64,000 bases of DNA from Solirubrobacter sp963792915 (lineage in GTDB: Bacteria; Actinomycetota; Thermoleophilia; Solirubrobacterales; Solirubrobacteraceae), in assembly GCA_963792915.1 (NCBI GenBank), contig CAWBYD010000001.1, forward strand, positions 124,001 through 188,000. The letters run 5' to 3'. Positions 51,123 to 59,205 of the stretch are shown here, one piece after another (within the stretch, counting starts at the first letter, position 1; each line of letters opens with the position of its first letter). The notes under the pieces were generated by a model, which did no database searches, was not told where the DNA came from, and worked only from the letters and a program-made list of their open reading frames with translations. Made by a program: the position numbers and the translations under genes.

Positions 51123-51994
51123 TGTCGGGCTGGAGCTACTACCCGGATTACGAGCCGACCCGGCCGCTGCCTGTCGAGGGCGGGCTCGCGGCGCGCAGCC
51201 GGCGCGGCGCGATCGGGGAGACGTGGTGGTCGCAGCGGTTCGTCGCGCTGCTGGAGTCCTTCGGCGTCGGCTCGCGCCTGACGCGCGGTCGCAGCTACGC
51301 CCGCGGCGGCCAGGTCGCCGAGCTCGAGGTCGAGCAGGGGATCGTCCTGGCGCAGGTGCAGGGGTCGCGCTACACGCCATATCGCGTCCGGATCCGGACC
51401 AAGGTTCTCACCGAGCACCAGTGGCGGCGCGCGGAGAAGGCGATGGCCGCGCAGGCGCTGCCGCTCGCGAAGCTGCTCGCCGGGGAGATGCCGCGCGAGA
51501 TCGAGGACGTCCTCGGTGCCTGCAAGCTCACGCTGTTTCCGGCGTCGTATCGGGAGCTGAAGGCGACCTGCTCATGTCCGGACGCGGCCAACCCGTGCAA
51601 GCACATCGCCGCCGTGTACTACATTCTCGCGGAGCGCTTCGACGAGGACCCGTTCCTGATCTTCGCCTGGCGCGGCCGCACCCAGGACGAACTGCTCGAA
51701 CGCTTGCGCGCGCGCCGCGGCGGCGGCGGAGCGGCACGGGAACGGCCGGAGGCGCCGCTCGCTGACGCCGTCGCCGCGGCGGTGCCGTTGTCCGCTCTCG
51801 TCGACAGCTTCTGGGCCAGCGGTCCGGGGCTCGCGGATCTCCGCGTCAGCCCGCTCGCGAGTGCCGCCCCGGACGCCCTGCTGCGCCGGCTGGGGCCGGC
51901 GCCGGTCCAGACCGCTGGGCACGACGTCGCGACCCTGCTCGCGCCGGCCTACGCGCGGCTCGCGCAGGCTGCGGAGCGACGGGGCCTCGCCTGA
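51122..51994 (+). CDS. SWIM zinc-finger protein, SNF2 partner
   Basis: The product (290 residues from ATG 51122) has a SWIM finger C150-x-C152-x6-C159-x-H161 (CSCPDAANPCKH), a DNA- or protein-binding zinc fold. ATG 51119 overlaps the SNF2 stop, but GGAGGG lies too close, so 51122 is preferred. An Ala/Arg-rich tail with little predicted structure follows. It probably acts with the helicase encoded upstream. Confidence 0.87.
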   Translation: MSGWSYYPDYEPTRPLPVEGGLAARSRRGAIGETWWSQRFVALLESFGVGSRLTRGRSYARGGQVAELEVEQGIVLAQVQGSRYTPYRVRIRTKVLTEHQWRRAEKAMAAQALPLAKLLAGEMPREIEDVLGACKLTLFPASYRELKATCSCPDAANPCKHIAAVYYILAERFDEDPFLIFAWRGRTQDELLERLRARRGGGGAARERPEAPLADAVAAAVPLSALVDSFWASGPGLADLRVSPLASAAPDALLRRLGPAPVQTAGHDVATLLAPAYARLAQAAERRGLA

Positions 51995-52139
51995 CCGCTT
52001 CGGGCCGGTCGCCTGAGGCGATCGAGGGAGAACTCGCGCTGGTGCCAGCCTCTCAGCGTCCAGGCCGCGCGAGCGATCGACGCGCACGTCGCCGTCGCGG
52101 GCCACGACCCGTGGGTCACCGAGGCTTGAGTGTAATGTT

Positions 52140-52170
52140 GCGGTTTGTAGGCCTCGGGCCTACAAACCGC
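52140..52170. promoter_or_regulatory. Perfect 13-bp palindrome, likely AbiEi operator
   Basis: GCGGTTTGTAGGC and its exact complement surround the loop CTCGG, directly upstream of the abiEi -10 box. AbiEi-type antitoxins are known to repress their own operon by binding inverted repeats at this position, so autoregulation is inferred. Confidence 0.7.
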
Positions 52171-52171
52171 G

Positions 52172-52177
52172 TAGTAT
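52172..52177 (+). promoter_or_regulatory. -10 box TAGTAT of abiEi
   Basis: TAGTAT lies 7 nt ahead of GTG 52185. Transcription would begin almost at the start codon, so the message is probably leaderless. No clear -35 box is seen; the expected position falls inside the palindrome. Confidence 0.45.
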
Positions 52178-52184
52178 TTGAACG

Positions 52185-52826
52185 GTGTATCGGAGCGAGG
52201 CGCTGGAGGCCGTGCTCGAGACTGCCTCCGAACAGGGTGGGTACGCGACGGCCTCGCAGGCGACGCGGCTCGGGCTCGCTCGAGACGATATCGCTCGGCT
52301 TGTGCGCTCCGAGGATTTGCGGCGCGTGCGGCGGGGGGTGTTTCGGATGCGTCACGCGCAAGCGCAGCACGAGGACGAGATCGCGGCGTGGCTGCACTTC
52401 GAGCGCGATCGGCTTCCCTGGGAGCGGCGTGGCAAGACCAACGTCGTGCTGTCGCACGAGTCCGCCGCGGCGCTGCAGCGTCTCGGAACGATCATCCCTG
52501 CTCGGCCGACGGTGACGCTGTTGCCAGCGTCGGGACGGTCGCCGCATGTGACAGACATTGATGTGCGTCGTGCGCCGTTGCGGGACGACGATTGGGCGTG
52601 GTTGGACGTCGGTGAGCTCAAGCTGCCGGTGACAACGCCGGCGCGGACGATCGTGGACTTGTTGCTCGACAAGCAGGAACCTTCGTACGTCGTGCGGGCC
52701 GCGAACGAAGCGCTCGCTGAGCGGCTTACGACGCGCGAGGAGATCATGGACGCGGCTCACCATCGCAAAGGCCGTACGGCGGCGCTTGAGGCGCGTACGG
52801 CGTCGCTGCTGGATCTGCTCGCGTGA
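52185..52826 (+). CDS. abiEi: AbiEi-type antitoxin/autorepressor (type IV TA)
   Basis: The 213-residue product begins with a winged-helix domain (GGYATASQATRLGLARDDIARL, RRVRRGVFRM). The AbiEi C-terminal region follows (VVLSHESAAALQRLG, LPVTTPARTIVDLL). It should neutralise the downstream nucleotidyltransferase and repress the operon. GTG 52185 is the start. Its stop overlaps the toxin gene start (GTGA). Phage-abortive roles are known for the AbiE family, but not shown for this pair. Confidence 0.88.
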   Translation: MYRSEALEAVLETASEQGGYATASQATRLGLARDDIARLVRSEDLRRVRRGVFRMRHAQAQHEDEIAAWLHFERDRLPWERRGKTNVVLSHESAAALQRLGTIIPARPTVTLLPASGRSPHVTDIDVRRAPLRDDDWAWLDVGELKLPVTTPARTIVDLLLDKQEPSYVVRAANEALAERLTTREEIMDAAHHRKGRTAALEARTASLLDLLA

Positions 52827-53749
52827 CTTGGCCCTGGCGCTCGCCGCAAGCGACCCGGCAGGCGCTGACGGACCGCGTGAAAGCGCGCCACCCTCAGCAC
52901 GAGCGACAGCGCCGCTTGCGTGAGATCGCCTACCGGCGGCTCCTGGCGCGGCTGTTCGAGACGCAGCCGGATCGCTGGGTGGTCAAGGGTGGCGCGGCGC
53001 TGCTGCTGCGCCTCGATCCAAACCGCACGTCGAACGACATCGATCTCGCCTACGTGGCCGAAGCCGGCGAGCACGCTGCGGCACTGGAGGCGTTGGCCGA
53101 GGCGGTTGCGCATGATGCCGGCGACTTCTTCGAGTTCGAACTCGCTCGCGGGAACGCGGTCGAGGTCGATTCAGACCATCCTCTCGAACGCGCGCTCAGC
53201 GTGCCCGTGATCGCGCGGATCGGCAGGACGGTGTTCGCCGATTTCACCATCGATCTTGCGTTGCCGCGCGACGGGGCGCTGAGCGTGGATTGGATCAGAC
53301 CCGAGGCGACGTTGACCGGCGAGCCGGCCGTGGACGCGATCCCGCGCGTGGCGGTGCTGGCGTTGGGTGCGCAGGTCGCGGACAAGGTGTGCGCGCTGTT
53401 TGAGCGCCACGGTCCCGGCGGCCATGTGTCGTCACGGGCCCGGGATCTGGCTGACATCGCGATGATCGCCACCCAGGAGAACATCGGCGGAACCGAACTC
53501 GTGTTCCAGCTTCGGCGTGAGGAACGACGTCGCCTGGACGCGGACACGCTGGTCGAGGAGTTGCCCTCGTCGCTACGACTCGCCGACGAGCAGATCGCCG
53601 ACTGGAAGCGACGTTGGCACAAGGCCACTCGCGGTGCTCCGATCGAGTTCGACGAGGCACAGGCGGTGGCGTCGAGGTTCATCGATCCGGTCCTCCGAGA
53701 CTCCGTCGCGGGACAGCGGTGGAGCGCCACGAAACAGGCATGGAGTTGA
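52823..53749 (+). CDS. abiEii: AbiEii-type nucleotidyltransferase toxin (type IV TA)
   Basis: The 308-residue product has the nucleotidyltransferase core VVKGGAALLLRL (54-63) and TSNDIDL with metal-binding Asp72 and Asp74. ADFTIDLAL, a likely third acidic strand, comes later. AbiEii/JHP933 proteins transfer nucleotides, in known cases to tRNA, and stop growth. Gly-Gly and the Asp pair are intact, so the toxin looks active. The C-terminal helical region (ADKVCALFERH, ARDLADIAMIA) is typical. Confidence 0.9.
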   Translation: MTWPWRSPQATRQALTDRVKARHPQHERQRRLREIAYRRLLARLFETQPDRWVVKGGAALLLRLDPNRTSNDIDLAYVAEAGEHAAALEALAEAVAHDAGDFFEFELARGNAVEVDSDHPLERALSVPVIARIGRTVFADFTIDLALPRDGALSVDWIRPEATLTGEPAVDAIPRVAVLALGAQVADKVCALFERHGPGGHVSSRARDLADIAMIATQENIGGTELVFQLRREERRRLDADTLVEELPSSLRLADEQIADWKRRWHKATRGAPIEFDEAQAVASRFIDPVLRDSVAGQRWSATKQAWS

Positions 53750-53894
53750 GCCACTCAGACGCCCAGTCGCGGGCGCGGAGACTCCGACGGGTCGGTCGCC
53801 CACGGGGTCAGCGGCGGGGAAAGTTCTGAGCGCAAGCCAGAGCAACTCGAACGGCCTGAGAGCGCCGAATCCGGCCCCAGCTAACCGTTTGGTT

Positions 53895-53946
53895 CGGGTT
53901 GTGGTCCCGGCGGCCGCGGGTTCGAGTCCCGTCGCTCACCCCTCAA
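53895..53946 (+). repeat. attR-like 52-bp partial tRNA-His copy
   Basis: This segment is identical to 47409-47460. It has the anticodon arm, T-arm and 3' acceptor strand but no 5' half, so it cannot be a functional tRNA. It marks the right border of the putative element. Confidence 0.87.
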
Positions 53947-53948
53947 AG

Positions 53949-54902
53949 ATGCCCTGCAAACGGGCACTTTTCGCGCGGAAGATCCGAATCCCCGTTCAGG
54001 GCTCACGGGGTCAATTCGGGGACAGATGCCGTGCAACTACCCCCGGGACCCGCGCCGATGGAGAGGGTGATGAGCCCCCACCTCGCCTGCGCGGCGACGA
54101 GGCTTCGCTCTTCGCCGCGGACGCCGATCAGCTCCTAAAGGACCTGTCCGTTAGCGTCACCGCGTCGCGCGAGGACGTCGAGGACGCGTGCAACTTCGCG
54201 TGGCTGCAGTTCCTGCGCTGTCAGCCCGATCGCGACCGCGAGTGGCAGGGCTGGCTGTTCAAGACCGCGCAGCATGAGGCGTGGCGTCTGAACGCCAGGC
54301 ACCGCGGCGTCGTCCGGATCGACGCGAGCCACGACCTGCGGAACGTGATCCATGACATCGCGGATGCGCAGGATCCCTACGAGGCGCGGTTCGAGTTCCA
54401 GGCCGCGATGCAGGAGCTTCGCCGGCTGCCGGAGCGTCTCCAGGGTGTGGTGTTGCTCAACGCGCTGCTCGGGCGCCATCAGGACGTGGCCGACGTGCTC
54501 GGGGTGAGCCGGCAGCGCGTCGCGCAGCTCGTGCATCTCTCGGCGGCGCATCTGCTGAGGCTCACCGAGAAGCGCGCGGCCGCGGAGCGCCCGGTGGCTT
54601 CGCCGCGGCTGGCGCGGTTGCGCGAGCTCGAGGAGTTCTCGCCGGCGTGGCTGATCGACACGATCGGTCAGCCGCCGAACCCGGGCAAGTCCGCGGCGGG
54701 CGTGTCGCTGGCGTGGCGGCGGGCGACGTTGGCGATCGATGACCATCGCCGCCTGATGGGACACGCGTCGCTGCGCGACGCGCTCGGTCCGGTGCCGAGC
54801 GAGCCGGCGGCGCGGCGCAGCTACGCGCGAGCGCAGCGGGCGATCGAACAGGTCACCTGCGAACGAGAGCGGCGCCACCGCGGGCGCGCCATCGAGCGGT
54901 GA
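53949..54902 (+). CDS. Sigma-70-like factor (region 2/4) with unsure N-terminus
   Basis: The clear part runs from about 54110. Region-2-like ASREDVEDACNFAWLQFLR, WLFKTAQHEAWRLNARHRG and region-4-like LPERLQGVVLLNALLGRHQDVADVLGVSRQRVAQL are recognisable. Many actinobacteria carry such atypical ECF relatives. The frame is open to ATG 53949, which lies 2 nt after the attR repeat. The residues before ASLFAADADQLL look non-conserved, so the true start is later or was lost at integration. Confidence 0.68.
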   Translation: MPCKRALFARKIRIPVQGSRGQFGDRCRATTPGTRADGEGDEPPPRLRGDEASLFAADADQLLKDLSVSVTASREDVEDACNFAWLQFLRCQPDRDREWQGWLFKTAQHEAWRLNARHRGVVRIDASHDLRNVIHDIADAQDPYEARFEFQAAMQELRRLPERLQGVVLLNALLGRHQDVADVLGVSRQRVAQLVHLSAAHLLRLTEKRAAAERPVASPRLARLRELEEFSPAWLIDTIGQPPNPGKSAAGVSLAWRRATLAIDDHRRLMGHASLRDALGPVPSEPAARRSYARAQRAIEQVTCERERRHRGRAIER

Positions 54903-54915
54903 GCCGCGGTTTCGG

Positions 54916-54953
54916 CGAGAGCGTCGGCGGCCGATCGGCCGCCTACGCTCTCG
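54916..54953. terminator. 19-bp-arm palindrome, probable bidirectional terminator
   Basis: The arms CGAGAGCGTCGGCGGCCGA and its near complement meet with no loop and have one mismatch (C54925 against T54944). It sits between the ends of the sigma-like gene and the lacI fragment. Confidence 0.6.
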
Positions 54954-55127
54954 ATCGGCGAGTAGGCGCTCGACCGCCTCCAGGACGCGCGCGAGGCGAT
55001 CCGCCCGCACCGTCTCGTCACCGCTGAGCGCGCGCGAGACCGTCGCGATGCTGACGCCGGCGAGGGCGGCGACCTGCTTCATGGTCGGGCGTCGCTCGGG
55101 GCGCGCGGTGCGTAACGGCTGGCTCAT
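54954..55127 (-). pseudogene. LacI-family regulator truncated to its DNA-binding domain
   Basis: From ATG 55127 (or 55082) the product reads MKQVAALAGVSIATVSRAL, the LacI helix-turn-helix, followed by VRADRLARVLEAVERL. The usual hinge (GYxPN) and the whole sugar-binding domain are missing. Homology ends within the palindrome at 54916-54953. It is divergent from the levanase and probably once controlled it. A short peptide of this kind might still bind DNA. Confidence 0.75.
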
Positions 55128-55201
55128 CGATGAGAACGATTGCAGACTTGGGTGGCCGGGTGGCGCAGTGGCCCGGATAGCGCCGTCTTCGGCTGCCCGG
55201 G

Positions 55202-55244
55202 TTGCGCTCTTTCGTGTCTGGCGCTACCTTGTGAAAACGTTCTT
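55202..55244 (+). promoter_or_regulatory. Levanase promoter with LacI-type operator
   Basis: TTGCGC (55202-55207) and TACCTT (55225-55230) are 17 nt apart. Directly downstream is GAAAACGTTCTT (55233-55244), a near palindrome centred on ACGT like operators of LacI-family regulators. GAACGATT near 55135 is a weaker similar half-site. Repression by a sugar-responsive LacI protein is inferred. Confidence 0.5.
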
Positions 55245-55318
55245 ACGAGCGGTCGGATGAGAGGCACCGTCGTGGCGCGGAACCGCTTGCGCTCGGTGGT
55301 TCGAGGGAGGAGAGGGCA

Positions 55319-58252
55319 ATGCATCGGAGTTCACGCCGTCCGTGTGACGGTCGGGTGCGCCGCGGCGCGCGGATCGTCGCCGTCGCTGCCGCGATCGTCG
55401 GAGGCGCCGCCGCGGCGCCCGCGGCACACGCCGCCACGACGTATCAGGAACTGTTCCGGCCGCAGTTTCATTTCACGCCGGCGCAGAACTGGATGAACGA
55501 TCCGAACGGGCTCGTCTATGACAACGGCGAGTATCACCTCTTCTATCAGTACAACCCGTTCGGGAACACGTGGGGGAACATGTCGTGGGGGCACGCGGTG
55601 TCCAAGGACCTCGTGCACTGGACGCAGTTGCCGGTGGCGATCCCGGCCGAGGGCGATGAGCTGATCTTCTCCGGCAGCGCGGTGGTCGACAAGGACAACA
55701 CGGCCGGCTTCGGCGCGGGCGCGATGGTGGCGATCTACACCAGCGCGCGTCCGAACTCGCAGGCGCAGTCGCTGGCCTACAGCCTCGATCACGGCCGCAC
55801 GTGGACCAAGTACGCCGGCAACCCGGTGCTGGACATCGGCTCGAGCGAGTTCCGCGACCCGAAGGTGTTCTGGTACGCGGCCGGGCACAAGTGGGTGATG
55901 GCGGTCTCCAAGGCTCAGGAGCACAAGATCGCGCTCTACAGCTCGGCGAACCTCAAGACCTGGACGCACATGAGCGACTTCGGGCCGGCCAACGACACCA
56001 ACGGGGCGTGGGAATGCCCGGATCTGTTCCCGCTGCAGGTCGACGGCGGCCAGACCAAGTGGGTCCTGGTCGTCAACATCAACCCGGGCGGGATCGCCGG
56101 CGGCTCGGGGACCCAGTACTTCGTCGGCGACTTCGACGGCACCCGCTTCACCGCCGAGAACGCCGGTGCCTACACGCCGCCGCCCGGCGACGTCTACCAG
56201 GACTTCGAGGCCGCCGGCTACGGCGACTGGACCGCTACGGGCGCGGCTTTCGGGTCCGGGCCGGCGCGCGGGACGCTGCCCGGCCAGCAGGACGTGTCCG
56301 GCTTCAGTGGCAGCGGACTGGTCAACTCGTTCCTGGGGGGCGACGGTGCCCAGGGCACGCTCACCTCGCCGACCTTCCGCATCAGCAAGGACTACGTCAA
56401 CTTCCTCATCGGTGGCGGGGCGCACGCACACGATCCGGCTGCGGGTGACGGCACGCCCCCACCCGGCGATGTGTTGGGTGACTTCGAGAGCGCCGACTAC
56501 GGCGGCTGGACGCCGACCGGCGACTTCGCTGGGACGAGCCCGCACGTCGGTGGTGACGGCGGCATCGGCGCGCGGGTCGTCGACACGTTCTTCGGCCGCG
56601 CGCAGGATTCCGATGGCAACCAAGGCACGATCGTCTCGCCCGACTTCACGATCGGCCGCGACTACCTGAACTTCCTGATCGCGGGCGGCTCGACGCCTGA
56701 CACTGCGGTGCACCTCGTCGTCGACGGCGCGACCGTCCGCAGCGCGTCGGGCCAGAACAGTGGCACGCTCAACTGGGTGGCCTGGAACGTCGGCGACCTG
56801 CGCGGCAAGCGCGCCCACCTTGAGATCGTCGACCACTCGACCGGCGGCTGGGGCCACGTACTCGCCGACCAATTCATGCTCGCCGACGCGCCGGCGAAGA
56901 TCCGCGGCGACGAGACGGCAGTGAACCTGGTGGTCGGCGGAGACGTCGTGCGCAGCACGGCCGGGCACGAGAGCGAGACGCTCGACTGGACGTCGTGGAA
57001 CGTCAAGGACCTCGTCGGCCGCGACGTGCAGATCCAGATCGTCGACCGCAACAGCGGCGGTTGGGGCCACATCCTGGCCGACCAGTTCATGTTCGCCGAC
57101 GCCCCCGCGCAGTCCGCGATCAATCGCTCCAGCTGGGCTGACTACGGCCGCGACTTCTACGCCGCGGTGACCTGGAACGACACTCCGGACGGCAAGCGGA
57201 TCCTGCTCGGCTGGGTCAACAACTGGGACTACGGCGACCAGGTCCCGACCTCGCCGTGGCGCAGCGCCATGAGCGTCCCGCGCGAGCTCAGCCTCAAGAC
57301 CATCGACGGGCACCCGCAACTCGTCTCACAGCCGATCGCCCAGCTCGACGGCCAGCACGCCGGCGCCCCCTACCACGAAGCGGCCCAAACGCTCAGCGGC
57401 GAACGGACACTCAACACCACCGGCACGCTGCTGGACATCCGCGCCACCCTGCACCCGCAGATGGCCACCACGAGCGGCATCAAGGTGCTCGCCGGCGCCA
57501 ACGGCGACCAGACCGTCATCGGCTACGACGCCGCCACCGGCACCGTCTACCTGGATCGCACCCACTCCGGCACGGCGGCCGCCTCGATCGCCGGGTTCCC
57601 CGGGGTGCAGTCCGCGCCCGTGAGCCTCAACGACGGCGCGCTCGACCTGCGCATCCTCGTCGACAACTCGATCGTCGAGGTCTACGCCAATCACGGCGAG
57701 CGCGTGCTGACCGACCAGGTCTATCCCGCCGCCACCAGTAACGCCCTCAAGGTATTCGCCGACGGCGGCAACGCCAGGCTCGACTCGCTCGATGTCTACC
57801 AGATGCGCTCGAGCTGGCTCGAGACCCAGACCACCGGAGGAGTCGGCGGCACGGTGCCCGCCACGCTCAGCCTCAGCCTCGGCCCGGCCGCCGCGTTCGG
57901 ACCGTTCACCCCCGGCGTCGCCAAGGATTACCTGGCCAGCACTACGGCCACCGTGACCAGCACCGCTGGAGACGCCAGCCTCAGTGTCCAAGACCCGAGC
58001 AGCACCGCGACCGGACGACTCGTCAACGGCAACTACGCCCTCACCGAGCCCCTCCAGACCAACGCCAACGGCGCCCCGTTCGCACCCCTCAGCACAAACG
58101 GCCTGCCGCTCACACTGCTCACCTACGCTGGACCCGCCAGCAACGACCAGGTCACCATCGGCTTCAAACAGTCGATCGCCTCCACCCAAGCCCTACGCAC
58201 CGGTACATACAGCAAGACCCTCACCTACACCCTCTCGACCACCAACCCATGA
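55319..58252 (+). CDS. Secreted GH32 levanase/fructanase with nested inserted modules
   Basis: A signal peptide ending AAHA precedes a GH32 five-bladed propeller: nucleophile WMNDPNG (Asp61), stabilising FRDPK (about 179) and acid/base WECPDLF (Glu232). It hydrolyses fructans outside the cell. Residues about 295-600 are an insert: DFE-type module A begins (DFEAAGYGDW), is interrupted by complete module B (DFESADYGGW to DQFMLADAP), then finishes (AVNLVVGGDVV to DQFMFADAP). GH32 resumes at WADYGRDFYAAVTW, followed by the C-terminal beta-sandwich and an Ig-like tail. GAGGAGAGGGC is the ribosome site. The product has 977 residues. Confidence 0.93.
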   Translation: MHRSSRRPCDGRVRRGARIVAVAAAIVGGAAAAPAAHAATTYQELFRPQFHFTPAQNWMNDPNGLVYDNGEYHLFYQYNPFGNTWGNMSWGHAVSKDLVHWTQLPVAIPAEGDELIFSGSAVVDKDNTAGFGAGAMVAIYTSARPNSQAQSLAYSLDHGRTWTKYAGNPVLDIGSSEFRDPKVFWYAAGHKWVMAVSKAQEHKIALYSSANLKTWTHMSDFGPANDTNGAWECPDLFPLQVDGGQTKWVLVVNINPGGIAGGSGTQYFVGDFDGTRFTAENAGAYTPPPGDVYQDFEAAGYGDWTATGAAFGSGPARGTLPGQQDVSGFSGSGLVNSFLGGDGAQGTLTSPTFRISKDYVNFLIGGGAHAHDPAAGDGTPPPGDVLGDFESADYGGWTPTGDFAGTSPHVGGDGGIGARVVDTFFGRAQDSDGNQGTIVSPDFTIGRDYLNFLIAGGSTPDTAVHLVVDGATVRSASGQNSGTLNWVAWNVGDLRGKRAHLEIVDHSTGGWGHVLADQFMLADAPAKIRGDETAVNLVVGGDVVRSTAGHESETLDWTSWNVKDLVGRDVQIQIVDRNSGGWGHILADQFMFADAPAQSAINRSSWADYGRDFYAAVTWNDTPDGKRILLGWVNNWDYGDQVPTSPWRSAMSVPRELSLKTIDGHPQLVSQPIAQLDGQHAGAPYHEAAQTLSGERTLNTTGTLLDIRATLHPQMATTSGIKVLAGANGDQTVIGYDAATGTVYLDRTHSGTAAASIAGFPGVQSAPVSLNDGALDLRILVDNSIVEVYANHGERVLTDQVYPAATSNALKVFADGGNARLDSLDVYQMRSSWLETQTTGGVGGTVPATLSLSLGPAAAFGPFTPGVAKDYLASTTATVTSTAGDASLSVQDPSSTATGRLVNGNYALTEPLQTNANGAPFAPLSTNGLPLTLLTYAGPASNDQVTIGFKQSIASTQALRTGTYSKTLTYTLSTTNP

Positions 58253-58261
58253 CCTGACCCC

Positions 58262-58300
58262 GCGGGCGGGCGGCGCGCCAACCGCGCGACACCCGCCCGC
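58262..58300 (+). terminator. Terminator hairpin after the levanase
   Basis: GCGGGCGGG and CCCGCCCGC (9-bp perfect arms) enclose a GC-rich loop, 10 nt after the levanase stop. Confidence 0.6.
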
Positions 58301-58621
58301 AGGCCTCAGCGCATCGGGAGAGCCGTCTCGGCGGCTCCCCGGGTCAGGGCGCTCCCAACATCGTCGTCCGATGACTGCCAGTCGGTCGCGCTGCTTCTGC
58401 TCGACGACAAGGGCAGCGAGGCGTATGCACCTGCTCATCTCGTCGACAACTGCAGCGGCTCACGCATCCACGGGCGAATGGCCTTCATGTTCAGCGAAAG
58501 CGTCGTCCCAACCCGCGGCCTCGACGTGTCCCACCCGGCCGTGAGGCCGGTTTCGCGCGTACCAACGAGCGACCCCCCGGCCTTCGCCCGATGCGCCAGA
58601 GCAACGCGCGCCTAGCGGCGC
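58301..58621. other. Intergenic region without recognisable gene
   Basis: Frames here are short and I recognise no motif. AT content and codon pattern are unlike the coding regions nearby. It probably belongs to the decaying zone. Confidence 0.5.
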
Positions 58622-58903
58622 TCAGGGGCACCGCAGCATCCGCCACACGTAACTGCCGTATCGCGTCGTGGTCTTCAACCGCGTGTAGACGTAGCCGCCG
58701 ACGCAGTCCGCCCACACCCGGCCGTATGCGCGGACTCGCACCTTCAGCCACAGCTCGTATGTCTTCACGCGCGTCTTGGCCGTAGCGTTTGCCGCCGTCT
58801 GACCCCAACCGCTCCAGCGCAGACCGTGAAGCCCGATCGACTCGGCCAGGGACTGAGTCGGCCGCAGCGTGTCACAGAACCCCGGGCGCCCCTTGATCGT
58901 CAT
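58622..58903 (-). CDS. Hypothetical small protein, possibly a remnant
   Basis: The 93-residue frame ends with TYELWLKVRVRAYGRVWADC and later TTTRYGSYVWRMLRCP, an ordered aromatic-rich pattern of an exported actinobacterial protein. The first 25 residues look random and no signal peptide or ribosome site is present. I think the true N-terminus was lost where it meets the SDR remnant at about 58905. Confidence 0.4.
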   Translation of the reverse strand: MTIKGRPGFCDTLRPTQSLAESIGLHGLRWSGWGQTAANATAKTRVKTYELWLKVRVRAYGRVWADCVGGYVYTRLKTTTRYGSYVWRMLRCP

Positions 58904-59205
58904 GGTCGACGAGCTGGAGCTCTTGGCGCAGCTCGGTGTCGGTGGCGAACGCGCGGCGGGCGCCGATGCCGGCGTTCAGCGCGAGCGCGTCGACCGGCTG
59001 CCCGCCGACGCGCCGGTAGAGCTCCTCGACGCCCTCCTCGGTGGCGAGGTCGACCTGGATGGCCTCGGCGTCCAGTTCGGTGCCGACGTGGCGATGTCCG
59101 CATCTCGGCGGCGACGATGAGGGCGAAGTCGTGGGCGGCGAATTGCTTGGCGAGCTCATAGCCGATGCCGCTGGAGGCACCGGTGACGACGGCGAGCGGA
59201 CTCAT
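58900..59205 (-). pseudogene. Short-chain dehydrogenase pseudogene (frameshift and truncation)
   Basis: ATG 59205 begins MSPLAVVTGASSGIGYELAK, an SDR cofactor motif. Near 59105 the frame shifts and continues as AIQVDLATEEGVEELYRRVG, then ALALNAGIGA (the NAG motif). Homology stops near 58905 at LRQELQLVD, before the catalytic Tyr-Lys. The gene is dead. Confidence 0.85.

Larger units (their letters stand above)
47461..53946. mobile_element. Putative integrated element at tRNA-His (about 6.5 kb)
   Basis: The segment lies between the intact tRNA-His and a second copy of its 3' 52 bases. It contains an SNF2/SWIM gene pair, an AbiEi/AbiEii pair and a ligase-like remnant. No integrase, excisionase or replication gene is visible, so it is either a decayed element or one mobilised in trans. 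Codon use of the SNF2 pair is like the chromosome, with somewhat more T-ending codons in the Abi genes. Confidence 0.65.

Noticed and set aside
55148..55215. tRNA-like GGGTGGCCGGGTGGCGC stretch upstream of the levanase
   Set aside because: No consistent cloverleaf or T-arm could be drawn; it is part of the promoter region.
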